Positions 23,998-31,560 of a stretch of 35,464 nucleotides of DNA are shown piece by piece. Both the position numbers and the translations under genes were made by a program. Position 1 is the stretch's first letter, and the number at the start of each line of letters is the position of its first letter. The notes below the pieces were generated by a model, which was given only the letters and a program-made list of their open reading frames with translations, had not been told where the DNA came from and ran no database searches. Location: NCBI GenBank assembly GCA_022750155.1, contig JAKIWG010000024.1:1-35464 (forward strand). Direction: 5' to 3'. The stretch comes from Thermoplasmata archaeon. GTDB taxonomy: Archaea > Thermoplasmatota > Thermoplasmata > Lutacidiplasmatales > UBA184.

Positions 23998-25143
23998 ATG
24001 CTCGCCCGCCAACGCCACCACGGCGCCCACCAGGGTAACCACCCCGTCAACGAGCCCTCGAACGGGAGCAAGGCGTCGGTCCCGCCACCTAACGGCTCGG
24101 GTACCCCCCCTCCGCCGGCCGATGATTCGTTCCCCCATGACCCCCTGACCGCGAGCATGGTCCACCTCGGCCTCACGCCGCACGAGGCCCAGATGTACCA
24201 TACCCTGCTCCGCCACGGCCCCTCCACCGCCCGCTATGCGATCCTCCACTCCCGGCTCGACCGCGCCACGGGATACCGGATCCTCTCCCGGCTCCGGGCC
24301 CGCGGGCTGGTCACCGCGACCGGCTACCGGCCCCAGAGGTTCGTCGCCCTGGAGGCGGCGCGCCTGCTCGACCGGATCTCCTCCCTCCTCCGTGACGAGC
24401 TCGACCTCCAGCGCATCGTGCGCGAGATCTATGTGGCGGGCCTACCGCCTCCGGCACGCGACACGAGCATGCCGATCGGGCTCACGAGCCCTCCGCCACC
24501 GACTCCGGAGCCGACCAACGGCCCGGGGTTGTCCCTCGCGTCCCGGTACCGACTTTACCCCGGCCACGAAACCATCGGCCGGTATCTCATCTCGTGCATC
24601 GGCAACGCGAAGGAGGAGGTCTCGGGGCTTTCCCGCCCCGGTACCATCCCCGAGTCGATCCGTACGGACCTCGCCCAGGCGTTGCTGGATGCGCTCAAGC
24701 GGGGGGTACGCGTCCGCCTCGTGCTCGATTACCACCCGATCGACCTCGAGTTCCTGACGACGATCCTGCGAGCCCTGCCGGAGCCCACCCCCACCCTCGA
24801 GATCCGCTTCTTCGCCCCCCAGCTGGCCCGCCTGTTCCTCATCGACCGGAGGCTCGCCCTGCGGAGCCTGGGGACGCCGGCGTGCCCGTTCCACGGACCG
24901 GACCTGGGGATCGCGTCGGAGGACCTCGAGTTCGTGCGCGTCCAGACCGCCCGCTTCCAGACCACGTGGCGCGAGGGAGTACCGATGGAAACCGCCCTCC
25001 GCTCCCCCCAGGGCTCGGTCCTGGCGCCTCCCAGCTCCTCCCAGGAGCTGCGTCACTGGGTCGAGCGCACCGCGCGCTCGGAACCCCGCGGATATCCGAT
25101 GGACGCCCTCGGCTTCCAGCCCCACCGGACGTTCCGAAGCTAG
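23998..25143 (+). CDS. TrmB-like transcriptional regulator
   Basis: A 381-residue regulator. After a low-complexity Pro/Asn/Ser N-terminus (1-45), residues about 48-125 form a winged helix of the TrmB type: LGLTPHEAQMYHTLLRHGPSTA, then RATGYRILSRLRARGLV as recognition helix and wing, followed by a helix (LLDRISSLLRDELDLQRIV). Residues about 180-330 resemble the phospholipase D-like effector domain of TrmB proteins (YLISCIGNAKEEVSGLS, ALKRGVRVRLVLDYHP, and IRFFAPQLARLFLIDRRLALRSLG) where TrmB binds sugars; the catalytic HKD motif is absent. ATG 23998 follows a GGGAGG sequence; a longer form from GTG 23833 is possible. The gene probably regulates itself through the palindrome upstream, and perhaps the glycosyltransferase before it. 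Confidence 0.8.
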   Translation: MLARQRHHGAHQGNHPVNEPSNGSKASVPPPNGSGTPPPPADDSFPHDPLTASMVHLGLTPHEAQMYHTLLRHGPSTARYAILHSRLDRATGYRILSRLRARGLVTATGYRPQRFVALEAARLLDRISSLLRDELDLQRIVREIYVAGLPPPARDTSMPIGLTSPPPPTPEPTNGPGLSLASRYRLYPGHETIGRYLISCIGNAKEEVSGLSRPGTIPESIRTDLAQALLDALKRGVRVRLVLDYHPIDLEFLTTILRALPEPTPTLEIRFFAPQLARLFLIDRRLALRSLGTPACPFHGPDLGIASEDLEFVRVQTARFQTTWREGVPMETALRSPQGSVLAPPSSSQELRHWVERTARSEPRGYPMDALGFQPHRTFRS

Positions 25144-25295
25144 CGCCGACACGATGATCTCGCCCGGGGGCGAGTTACCGGGACCCCCGGGCGGAAAAAC
25201 GCCCTCGGCCGAGATCTCGAAGGGGGCGGTCGACCGCTTCTCCCTCCGACCCGCCCCGCACAACCCCTATCTTGCCTCGACGGCTGCCAACGGGC
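25144..25295. other. Intergenic region with a GC hairpin
   Basis: About 150 bases after the regulator. It contains a perfect 7-bp hairpin, CTCGCCC-GG-GGGCGAG (25159-25174), without a T-tract after it, and a weak A/T spot (CCCTATCTT near 25265) that could be the promoter of the small zinc-ribbon gene. Confidence 0.35.
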
Positions 25296-25490
25296 GTGCC
25301 CGAAGACTCCAACCACCGCCACTGCAAGGTCTGCGGGAAGGTCTGCTCCACGAACGCCGAGGTGTGCAGCCCGACGTGCCGGACCAAGCGGGAACAACTG
25401 CTGTCGGCCAAACGAACCTACACCTACCTGCTCTACGGGAGCGTCGGGTTCCTCATCCTGGTGCTCGCCCTGACCGTCGTCCGGGTCTAG
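25296..25490 (+). CDS. DUF2116-type zinc-ribbon membrane miniprotein
   Basis: A 64-residue protein typical of DUF2116: an N-terminal zinc ribbon (His9, Cys10, Cys13, Cys17, Cys24, Cys28, in HCKVCGKVC and CSPTC) followed by a basic stretch and one transmembrane helix (about 44-62, YTYLLYGSVGFLILVLALTVV). Such proteins are widespread in Euryarchaeota and of unknown function; a membrane anchor with a cytoplasmic zinc knuckle suggests a nucleic-acid or protein contact at the membrane. GTG 25296 matches the family start (PEDSNHRHC); TTG 25272 would add eight unusual residues. The coaD start lies 8 bases downstream. Confidence 0.85.
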   Translation: MPEDSNHRHCKVCGKVCSTNAEVCSPTCRTKREQLLSAKRTYTYLLYGSVGFLILVLALTVVRV

Positions 25491-25498
25491 GCGGTCCG

Positions 25499-26377
25499 GT
25501 GGCGCGAGCGGCCCGGGTGGCGGTCCTCGGCGGGACCTTCGACCACTTTCACGCCGGGCATAGGGACCTGCTCGACGCGGCGTTCCAAGCCGCCGACCGG
25601 GTCGGGATCGGGGTCACCACCGACGCCTATCTGCGGGCTCACCCCAAGCCCCTCACGGCCCGGCTGGAGTCGTATCGCCGCCGTCGCTCGGCCACCGTGA
25701 GCTTCCTCGAAGCGCACTATCCGAGACGCCGCTGGTGGGTCGTCGCCCTGAAGGATGGATGGGGTCGGTCGGTCGAGCCGGGGGTCGACGTCCTCGTCGT
25801 CTCCGCGGAGACGGCCGCCGCCGGGAGGGCGGTCAACGAGGAGCGGAGGAGGCGAGGCTCCCCGCCGCTGAAGATCATCACGGTCCCGCTTCAACTCGCC
25901 GAGGACCTCATCCCGTTGAGCTCGAGGGCGGTACGGGCCGGGCTCGTGGACCGGTCCGGAAAGCGTCTGACGGCGTTGCGCGTCGTCGTGCCCTCCGGGC
26001 CGCCCGGAGTTCCTTCGGCCATTCGCGACGCGTTCCGGGAGGAGTTCGCCCCGCTCCCCATCCGGGCGGTGAGCTCGAACTCCGCGACAGTCGTTCCGAG
26101 CCCACGACGATTGCCCGCTTGGGACTACAGCATCGAGTGGACCCGCTCCCCATCCCCGGCTCACCGCCTCCGGTTGACCGACCGGTCGGGGTGGGTATTC
26201 GAGTGGGACGTCGGCGATCGGGTCGGGACGGACGCCGCCCGGGGGGTTCACCGGGCCCTCTCCGCGCGTCGGAAGACTTTTTCCGTGCGACGCGGCTCGT
26301 CGGGACGATGGAGACGTACCTCCGCGTCACGTTCGACAGCGAGGGGGCGAGGCCATCGGAGGTCGCCGACCGCCTGA
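25499..26377 (+). CDS. coaD: Phosphopantetheine adenylyltransferase with degenerate DUF84-like C-terminal domain
   Basis: Archaeal PPAT makes dephospho-CoA from phosphopantetheine and ATP. Residues about 1-155 carry the whole nucleotidyltransferase fold: GGTFDHFHAGHRDLL with the HxGH ATP site, GVTTDAYL, and the C-terminal SSRAVRAGLVD motif. A second part (about 157-265, ALRVVVPSGPPGVPSAIRDAF onwards) resembles the DUF84 inosine/xanthosine triphosphatase fold, but the usual GSxNPxKxxA loop is replaced by a Pro/Gly-rich sequence, so it is probably inactive. GTG 25499 is chosen 8 bases after the preceding stop. The last 29 or so residues are Arg/Ser-rich, overlap the next gene by 70 bases and look non-native, so a frameshift or a poorly conserved end is possible. 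Confidence 0.85.
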   Translation: MARAARVAVLGGTFDHFHAGHRDLLDAAFQAADRVGIGVTTDAYLRAHPKPLTARLESYRRRRSATVSFLEAHYPRRRWWVVALKDGWGRSVEPGVDVLVVSAETAAAGRAVNEERRRRGSPPLKIITVPLQLAEDLIPLSSRAVRAGLVDRSGKRLTALRVVVPSGPPGVPSAIRDAFREEFAPLPIRAVSSNSATVVPSPRRLPAWDYSIEWTRSPSPAHRLRLTDRSGWVFEWDVGDRVGTDAARGVHRALSARRKTFSVRRGSSGRWRRTSASRSTARGRGHRRSPTA

Positions 26378-26529
26378 GGCTCTTCGGCTTCATCCCCACC
26401 CAAGGGAACTACGACTTCGTCTACGACTGGCGGGGCGACCCCGGGCGAGAGCAGATCCTCGACCTATGCGACGAGGTCGGGCGGCTCCTCAAGGGCTATC
26501 GGGTGCTTTTCGAGCTCGAGACGGTCTGA
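26308..26529 (+). CDS. Small conserved protein, unknown function
   Basis: A 73-residue soluble protein, alpha/beta in appearance (METYLRVTFDSEGARPSEVADRL would be strand-helix, YDFVYDW strand, and RVLFELETV final strand). I do not recognise the family by name, but the even distribution of charges and a clean start and stop make a real gene likely. It overlaps the 3' end of coaD by 70 bases, which is long for this compact genome. A T-run (ACTTTTTCC near 26277), about 32 bases before the ATG, could be its own TATA element. Confidence 0.6.
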   Translation: METYLRVTFDSEGARPSEVADRLRLFGFIPTQGNYDFVYDWRGDPGREQILDLCDEVGRLLKGYRVLFELETV

Positions 26530-26561
26530 ACCCCTCGGTCCCGTTCCGAAAAACGGTCAAG

Positions 26562-26569
26562 CTTTTATC
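26562..26569 (+). promoter_or_regulatory. TATA-like box for the DUF5611-M50 operon
   Basis: CTTTTATC, first base 32 bases before GTG 26594, the leaderless spacing seen elsewhere in the window. Confidence 0.6.
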
Positions 26570-26593
26570 TCGACCTTAGGTTGGACGCCGAAC

Positions 26594-26920
26594 GTGTCGA
26601 ACTATCCGGTTCGTCCGAGCCATCGGGCCAACCTCTCCATCGACCGGCTCGAGCCGATGTGCCGCGCGGCGTTCGATACCGTGGTCCGGTCCGAGGGCGG
26701 CCTCACGGCGTCGTACGGAGCCCTCGCCCGTCTCGAGGTCCGACCCGTGGGCCGGGAGCTCAGCGTGGAGCCGACGATGAACCCCAAGGTTCCGGAGGAC
26801 GTCGCCCGGGAGACGATCCGCCGGTACAACCAGTTCCTCGAGGAAGCCACCGGCTACACCTCCAAGGAACGGAGCAAGCGCCTTCAGAAGGCCGCGAAGG
26901 CCGAGGCCCGCGGAGCGTAG
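26594..26920 (+). CDS. DUF5611-type conserved archaeal protein
   Basis: A 108-residue protein that matches what I remember of the DUF5611 family: an opening YPVRPSHRANL, then GLTASYGALARLEV, EPTMNPKVPEDVARETIRRYNQFLEEATGYTSKERSKRLQK and a basic end. The family is widespread in Euryarchaeota and its function is unknown; the compact alpha/beta fold and conserved NPKV and RYNxFLEExTGYT segments suggest a binding surface. GTG 26594 is chosen from the TATA spacing. It is followed after 4 bases by the site-2 protease, so the two form an operon. Confidence 0.75.
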   Translation: MSNYPVRPSHRANLSIDRLEPMCRAAFDTVVRSEGGLTASYGALARLEVRPVGRELSVEPTMNPKVPEDVARETIRRYNQFLEEATGYTSKERSKRLQKAAKAEARGA

Positions 26921-26924
26921 CCCC

Positions 26925-28493
26925 GTGGGCGCCCCGATCCGCGGAACGACCCCCCCGAATCCGTCCTCGGAACTCGAGCGACTGCGCAACGCCGTCGGCG
27001 TGTACTTCCCCGTCTACGAGACCCGCCTGACCCCCCAGTCGCTGCTGCTCCTGGTCCATGCGGACCCTGCGACGCTGGAGGAACGGTTCGACCGTCTCCG
27101 CCAGGAGCTCTGGACCCAGTACTACATCCCGACGATCCGACGCGACCGGGGCGAGTTCATCGTCGAGGTGATCCGTCGGCCCCGCACCAAGACCTGGAGC
27201 AGCTGGACCAACCTGGTGCTCCTCGTGCTTACGGTGGCCACCACCGTCGCCGCGGGCGGCTTCCTGTGGCTCGCCTACGTCGGGGGAAACCACCTCGTGG
27301 CGTCGGATTTCTTCTGGGGGGGACTCACGTTCGCGCTGCCCCTGATGGGGATCCTCGGGATCCACGAGCTCGCCCACTACGTCGTGGCCCGCCACCACCA
27401 CGTCGAGGCGTCGGTCCCCTACTTCATCCCGCTCCCCCCGCCGTTCGTCCTGTTCGGGACGTTCGGGGCGTTCATCTCCCTGCGCGAGCCGATCCCTAGC
27501 AAGAAGGCGCTGCTCGACATCGGCGCCTCGGGCCCCTTGGCCGGATTCGCCGTCGCGATCCCGGTGACCGCCCTGGGGATGTTCCTGTCGGCGCATGCCC
27601 CGGTCCTGTCGGTCGCGAACTGCGGGCCCTCGGTACTGGGCGTCAGCTACGGGAACCTGACGTTCGGGACCTCGTTGTTCTGGTTCGCGCTCAGCAAGTT
27701 CGTCCCCGTGGCGTTCCTGAATCTCCACCCGGTCGCGCTGGCCGGCTGGGTCGGTCTCCTGGTCACGGCCATGAACCTACTTCCGACGAGCCAGCTCGAC
27801 GGAGGGCACGTGTTCCGAGCCCTCCTGGGCGACCGGTACCGATGGGTCAGTTGGGCGGGGATCATCGCGCTGTTCGGGATGGGTATCCTCTACTCGGGCT
27901 GGTTCATTTTCGCACTCCTGCTCCTCTTCATGGGGGCCCGGCATCCGCCGCCGCTGAACGACATCACGCCCCTCGACCGAAAACGGTGGGCGGTCGGCGG
28001 GGTCGCCGTGCTGATCCTCGTCAGCGCGTTCGTCATCATCCCGCTGTCGACCCCCACCGGCAATTACAACGTCACCACCTCGGCGGTCTCCGCCCAGGTG
28101 AATGCGACCCAGGGGATGCAGGGGAACGCCTCGCTCACCATCGTCAACTCCGACGAGATCTCCCACGGATACCTCTTCAGCGCGGAGATCAACGTGGTCG
28201 AGGGCAATGTCTCCGGCGCCATCCGACCATTGCCTCCGGCAGAGTTGGCGTCGTTCGAGCTCAATTCGACCTGGACGATCCTGTTCCCGAACGGGAACCA
28301 GACCACGATCCGGGGCACCGGCAACTTCACTCTACCCGAAGCCTCCTACGTGAAGATCGATGCCGGGCAACAGTCGACGGTCGTCGTGATCTACTCGAAC
28401 CCGAAACAGGCTAGTGTCTCGTTCACGGTGGGCGTCACCGAGCTCTGCGGGTTCGGCGGCTCGGCGCAGGCGTTCCACTTCGATGTGACCTAA
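26925..28493 (+). CDS. Site-2 protease-type membrane metalloprotease (M50)
   Basis: A 522-residue intramembrane zinc protease. The soluble N-terminal 90 residues (LERLRNAVGVYFPVYETRLTPQSL and following) precede the membrane core. The zinc ligands are HELAH (His147, Glu148, His151) in the first core helix and Asp292 in QLDGGH, the standard M50 set. Further helices follow to about residue 375. The remaining 145 residues are Ser/Thr/Asn/Val-rich, with many N-x-S/T sequons, and form a predicted beta-sandwich outside the membrane. Usual site-2 proteases cut membrane-bound regulators; the extra C-terminal domain could select substrates or bind outer partners. GTG 26925 is 4 bases after the DUF5611 stop. 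The stop overlaps by 3 bases with that of the minus-strand methyltransferase. Confidence 0.9.
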   Translation: MGAPIRGTTPPNPSSELERLRNAVGVYFPVYETRLTPQSLLLLVHADPATLEERFDRLRQELWTQYYIPTIRRDRGEFIVEVIRRPRTKTWSSWTNLVLLVLTVATTVAAGGFLWLAYVGGNHLVASDFFWGGLTFALPLMGILGIHELAHYVVARHHHVEASVPYFIPLPPPFVLFGTFGAFISLREPIPSKKALLDIGASGPLAGFAVAIPVTALGMFLSAHAPVLSVANCGPSVLGVSYGNLTFGTSLFWFALSKFVPVAFLNLHPVALAGWVGLLVTAMNLLPTSQLDGGHVFRALLGDRYRWVSWAGIIALFGMGILYSGWFIFALLLLFMGARHPPPLNDITPLDRKRWAVGGVAVLILVSAFVIIPLSTPTGNYNVTTSAVSAQVNATQGMQGNASLTIVNSDEISHGYLFSAEINVVEGNVSGAIRPLPPAELASFELNSTWTILFPNGNQTTIRGTGNFTLPEASYVKIDAGQQSTVVVIYSNPKQASVSFTVGVTELCGFGGSAQAFHFDVT

Positions 28494-29503
28494 CCGCCCC
28501 GTTCGTAGACCCGGAACTCCCTCGTCAGGCTGCGGTGCACCCGGTCGGGGATCGACCCGACGCGGATCCACGGCGGTGGAAGTGGGTCCGGACCGCCGGG
28601 CTGCACCACCACGATCCGGCCGCCCGGCCGGACCCGTTCCGCCCATGCGGGAAGGGTCCGGGCCACCAACCCATCGTGCGGCTCGCCGGCCGACCCCGAT
28701 GCCCGGCCGTACGGGGGGTCGGTCACGAGCGCATCCCAAGGCCCTCCGCCCAGGGGGTTCCATGCCTCGCCCGCATCCGCGGCCCGCAGCCGCTCGAACT
28801 CACATCCCATGGCGGTCAGGTTCTCGATCGCCCCTCGGACCATCGTGGGGTCCCGGTCGCCCCCAGAGACCCGCATTCCCATCAGGGCGGCCTCGAGCAT
28901 CAGGGCCCCCGTCCCCAGGAACGGGTCGACGATGCGGTCCCCCGGACGGACTCGGGCCAGATTGACCGCGACGCGACCCAGTTTCGGCGGGAGGCTCACC
29001 GGTCGTTGGAACGGCAGCCGAGGCATCCGTCGTTCCTGGACCGTCACCCCCGCTGGAGACCCGCTCTCCTCGGCGACCACCCACCGTTCTCCGGAGAGCT
29101 CGGCCAACCACACCCTGCGCGCGCCGCGCTCCAGATCGATGGAGCCGCCGCCCTCGACGTAGGCCCGGGCGACGGCCGCGATCGGGGCGGTCGCCCGCGA
29201 GCCCGTGGGACGGCCCAGCGGTCGGAAGCAGGCGGAGCGGCCCGCGACCCCCTCGGCGCGGATCCGCCGGAGGAGGGAGGGAAACGTCGCGGCAGGCCAC
29301 GGGACGAGGACCCGGCGGGCGAGGGCGAGGCGTGCGGCGAGTCTCCGCGGCCCCTCGGAGTCCTCCAATTCCGCCTCGATGAGCCGGTTCACCCCCACCG
29401 TCATCCACCCGTTCAGCCGCCCCTCCAGGGACTCGACGACCGCCTGCGCTTCGGCGAAGGCAAGGGCCAGGTTCTCCCCCGAGGGCTCAATCCAGGCCTT
29501 CAC
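28490..29503 (-). CDS. tRNA (guanine-10-N2) methyltransferase, Trm11/TrmG10-like
   Basis: A 337-residue THUMP-type RNA methyltransferase. The N-terminal half (about 1-150) is a THUMP-like tRNA-binding region. The C-terminal Rossmann domain has the SAM motif VDPFLGTGALMLEA (192-205), an acidic GGDRDPTM loop and the catalytic TDPPYGRAS motif (Asp262-Pro-Pro-Tyr265), which is specific for N2-guanine methylation at position 10 in archaeal Trm-G10/Trm11 enzymes. GTG 29503 overlaps the Mut7-C stop (GTGA), so it is the second gene of a two-gene minus-strand operon. Alternative upstream starts would lie inside the Mut7-C gene. Confidence 0.85.
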   Translation of the reverse strand: MKAWIEPSGENLALAFAEAQAVVESLEGRLNGWMTVGVNRLIEAELEDSEGPRRLAARLALARRVLVPWPAATFPSLLRRIRAEGVAGRSACFRPLGRPTGSRATAPIAAVARAYVEGGGSIDLERGARRVWLAELSGERWVVAEESGSPAGVTVQERRMPRLPFQRPVSLPPKLGRVAVNLARVRPGDRIVDPFLGTGALMLEAALMGMRVSGGDRDPTMVRGAIENLTAMGCEFERLRAADAGEAWNPLGGGPWDALVTDPPYGRASGSAGEPHDGLVARTLPAWAERVRPGGRIVVVQPGGPDPLPPPWIRVGSIPDRVHRSLTREFRVYERGG

Positions 29504-29979
29504 GTTCGAGACTCTCTTTCGGCGAGCTGACCGATCGTTCGCCGAACCGCGTCGGTGTGGCTTCCCTCCCAGTAGAGGTGGCCGCAGGTCTCGCAGGCGT
29601 AGACCGGCAATCCCGCGTCCACGCGTTCGCGGGGAACGTGTGGGGGCCACCTCCCCCCCGGTGGTTTCCAGCGCCCCAGCTTGCCGTTGCACTCCGTGCA
29701 TCGGTCGAACGTCACCTCCCACGGAATCGCGGGGAACTCGTCGCGCACTGCGGCGAGCTGGCGCGGGAGCTCGGTCTCGACGATCAGGAGCGACGGGCTG
29801 AAACGACGCGCCAGCTCGACGTCCCGGGTCAGGACGGTCCGCCCCTCCCGCTTCGCCCAGGCGGCGACCTCCTCGTCGGGTAGACCTCGCGCGTAGGCGG
29901 TGTCGAACCCCATGAACCTTAGGTACCGGGCGAGGCGCCCGAGCATCTCGTCCGCGAGCCAGCGCGGGGGGTCGGCCAC
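29500..29979 (-). CDS. Mut7-C PIN-like RNase domain protein with zinc ribbon
   Basis: A 159-residue protein of the Mut7-C family. Residues 1-80 are PIN-like, starting WLADEMLGRLARYLRFMGFDT (Asp10, acidic residue of the active site), with the TRDVELAR segment (Asp53). The C-terminal zinc ribbon uses Cys94, Cys97, Cys129 and Cys132. Family members are predicted RNases. The domain order and length are usual. GTG 29979 begins 30 bases after a TATA-like box on the minus strand. Pairing with a tRNA methyltransferase suggests an RNA-processing operon, which is inference. Confidence 0.88.
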   Translation of the reverse strand: MADPPRWLADEMLGRLARYLRFMGFDTAYARGLPDEEVAAWAKREGRTVLTRDVELARRFSPSLLIVETELPRQLAAVRDEFPAIPWEVTFDRCTECNGKLGRWKPPGGRWPPHVPRERVDAGLPVYACETCGHLYWEGSHTDAVRRTIGQLAERESRT

Positions 29980-30001
29980 CCTCGGAGGAGCAAGTCTCGA
30001 T

Positions 30002-30009
30002 GTTAAACA
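30002..30009 (-). promoter_or_regulatory. TATA-like box of the Mut7-C/tRNA methyltransferase operon
   Basis: GTTTAACA on the minus strand, first base 30 bases before the GTG of the Mut7-C gene. It is part of a compact divergent promoter region (29980-30063). Confidence 0.5.
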
Positions 30010-30031
30010 GGTTCGGACGGCAGCCGCAATC

Positions 30032-30039
30032 CTTTATGG
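30032..30039 (+). promoter_or_regulatory. TATA-like box of the phosphohexomutase gene
   Basis: CTTTATGG, first base 32 bases before GTG 30064. It faces away from the Mut7-C promoter 23 bases to the left. Confidence 0.6.
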
Positions 30040-30063
30040 GCGCGTTCGGTCCACCCGCCTCCC

Positions 30064-31437
30064 GTGCGGCTATTCGGCACCAACGGAATCCGAGAGGTGG
30101 TCGGGGGCCCCCTGACGGCCCGATTCGTCACCTCGGTGGCGGGAGCGATCGCGCACGCCCTTCCCGTGGGAGCGCCGATCGTCGTCGGTTGGGACGGCCG
30201 GACCGCCAGTCCTGCGATGGCGAAGCTCACGTCCGGCACCCTCGCCTTGGGGGGCCACCAGGTGATCGAGGTCGGGGTCCTTCCGACGCCCGCCATCCAG
30301 TACAATGTGGTGAAGCTCCAAGCGCAGTTCGGCGTGATCCTCACCGCCTCCCACAATCCACCGGAGTTCGATGGGATCAAATGCATCTCGGCCGACGGAC
30401 TCGAGGCGAATCGGTCGATGGAGGAGGAGATCGAGAAGGCGGTGGCTGCCGGGATCGCGGGTTCGGTCTCCTTCGACCGGGTCGGAGAGGTCCGGGTGGA
30501 CTCCGATGGGGCACGCCGGTACATCGAGGGGATCCTCCAACAGGTCGACGTCGCGGCGATCGTCCGCCGAAAGTTCACGGTCGTGCTCGATTGCGGAAAC
30601 GGAGCCAGCGTCCCGACGAGCCCGACGCTCTTCCGACGGCTCGGCTGCCGCGTCATCACACTGAACGGCCAGCTCGATGGTACGTTCCCGGGTCACCTGT
30701 CTGAGCCGACGGAGGCGAACCTTTCCGACCTCTGCGCGACCGTTCCCGCCGTGGGCGCTCACCTGGGGATCGCCCACGATGGGGACGCAGACCGGGCCGT
30801 CTTTGTCGACCACACCGGTCGATATCTACCCGGGGAGAGGATCCTCACGCTCCTGGCGCGAGACTTCGTCCAACGGTCGGGGGGCGGTATCGTCGTGACC
30901 CCCGTCTCCGCCTCCCAGAGCGTGGAGGACGCGGTGAAACCCCTCGGCGGAGAGGTCGTCTATACGCGCGTCGGGTCTCCGGTCGTCACCCGAGAGATGC
31001 TCGCGCGCCATGCGATCTTCGGGGGGGAGGAGAACGGCGGGCTGATCTTCCCCGGCTTCCAACTCGCCCGGGACGGCGCTATGACGGCCGCGGGGGTCCT
31101 CGACCTGCTCGCCCGTACCGGCCAATCGTTGGCCGATGCCGTGCGTGACCTCCCCTCGTACATCCTGATCAAGGAAAAGATTGGTTGCCCGGTCGACCGG
31201 CGGGAGGAGGTCCTTCAGCGGGTCATCGCGCGGATGACCCAGGCCGGCGATCGCGTGGTCACCCTCGATGGGGTGAAGGTGTTCCGTCCGCAGGGGTGGA
31301 TCCTGCTCCGGCCCTCCGGCACCGAGCCGCTGATCCGGGTGTTCGCCGAGGCGAAGGACGAGCTCTCCGCCCGCCAGCTGGCCCAGGAAGGGCTCGACCT
31401 GGTCCGGTCGATCGTCGATACGAGGGCCACCCCGTAA
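30064..31437 (+). CDS. glmM: Phosphohexomutase (phosphoglucosamine/phosphomannomutase family)
   Basis: A 457-residue alpha-D-phosphohexomutase that interconverts sugar 1- and 6-phosphates. All four family sites are present: the phosphoserine loop TASHNPPEFDG (Ser96), the metal loop DGDADR (Asp239, Asp241, Asp243), the sugar-binding GGEENGG and the phosphate-binding RPSGTEPLIRV (about 416-426). The start LFGTNGIRE is typical of archaeal GlmM/ManB proteins. Phosphoglucosamine mutase is the most likely activity in an archaeon making UDP-GlcNAc for glycosylation; phosphomannomutase or phosphoglucomutase cannot be excluded from sequence. GTG 30064 follows its own TATA-like box. The gene is transcribed alone, followed by a 123-base gap. 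Confidence 0.9.
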   Translation: MRLFGTNGIREVVGGPLTARFVTSVAGAIAHALPVGAPIVVGWDGRTASPAMAKLTSGTLALGGHQVIEVGVLPTPAIQYNVVKLQAQFGVILTASHNPPEFDGIKCISADGLEANRSMEEEIEKAVAAGIAGSVSFDRVGEVRVDSDGARRYIEGILQQVDVAAIVRRKFTVVLDCGNGASVPTSPTLFRRLGCRVITLNGQLDGTFPGHLSEPTEANLSDLCATVPAVGAHLGIAHDGDADRAVFVDHTGRYLPGERILTLLARDFVQRSGGGIVVTPVSASQSVEDAVKPLGGEVVYTRVGSPVVTREMLARHAIFGGEENGGLIFPGFQLARDGAMTAAGVLDLLARTGQSLADAVRDLPSYILIKEKIGCPVDRREEVLQRVIARMTQAGDRVVTLDGVKVFRPQGWILLRPSGTEPLIRVFAEAKDELSARQLAQEGLDLVRSIVDTRATP

Positions 31438-31560
31438 CCCCGCGCCGAATCGACCCGCGATCCGCGATGGCCGTCGGGGCCACCTCCCCCACCCTCCCGC
31501 TCATATTCCCGAGCGGCACGCGACCGCGCGAGGACGGGAGGGTAGCTCACAATTCAGGCC
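31438..31560. other. Intergenic region before the ABC transporter operon
   Basis: 123 bases. The only promoter-like spot is CTCATATTC (31499-31507), about 55-60 bases before the ATG of the ATPase gene. No clear ribosome-binding sequence or terminator is visible. Confidence 0.35.

Noticed and set aside
25159-25174. Perfect 7-bp GC hairpin as an intrinsic terminator of the regulator gene
   Set aside because: No T-tract follows, archaeal termination relies on T-runs, and such GC hairpins are expected by chance at this base composition.
26760-27728. 322-codon minus-strand open frame opposite the site-2 protease gene
   Set aside because: Extreme Glu/Arg/Gly/Asp composition without family resemblance, antisense to a protein with intact zinc motifs.
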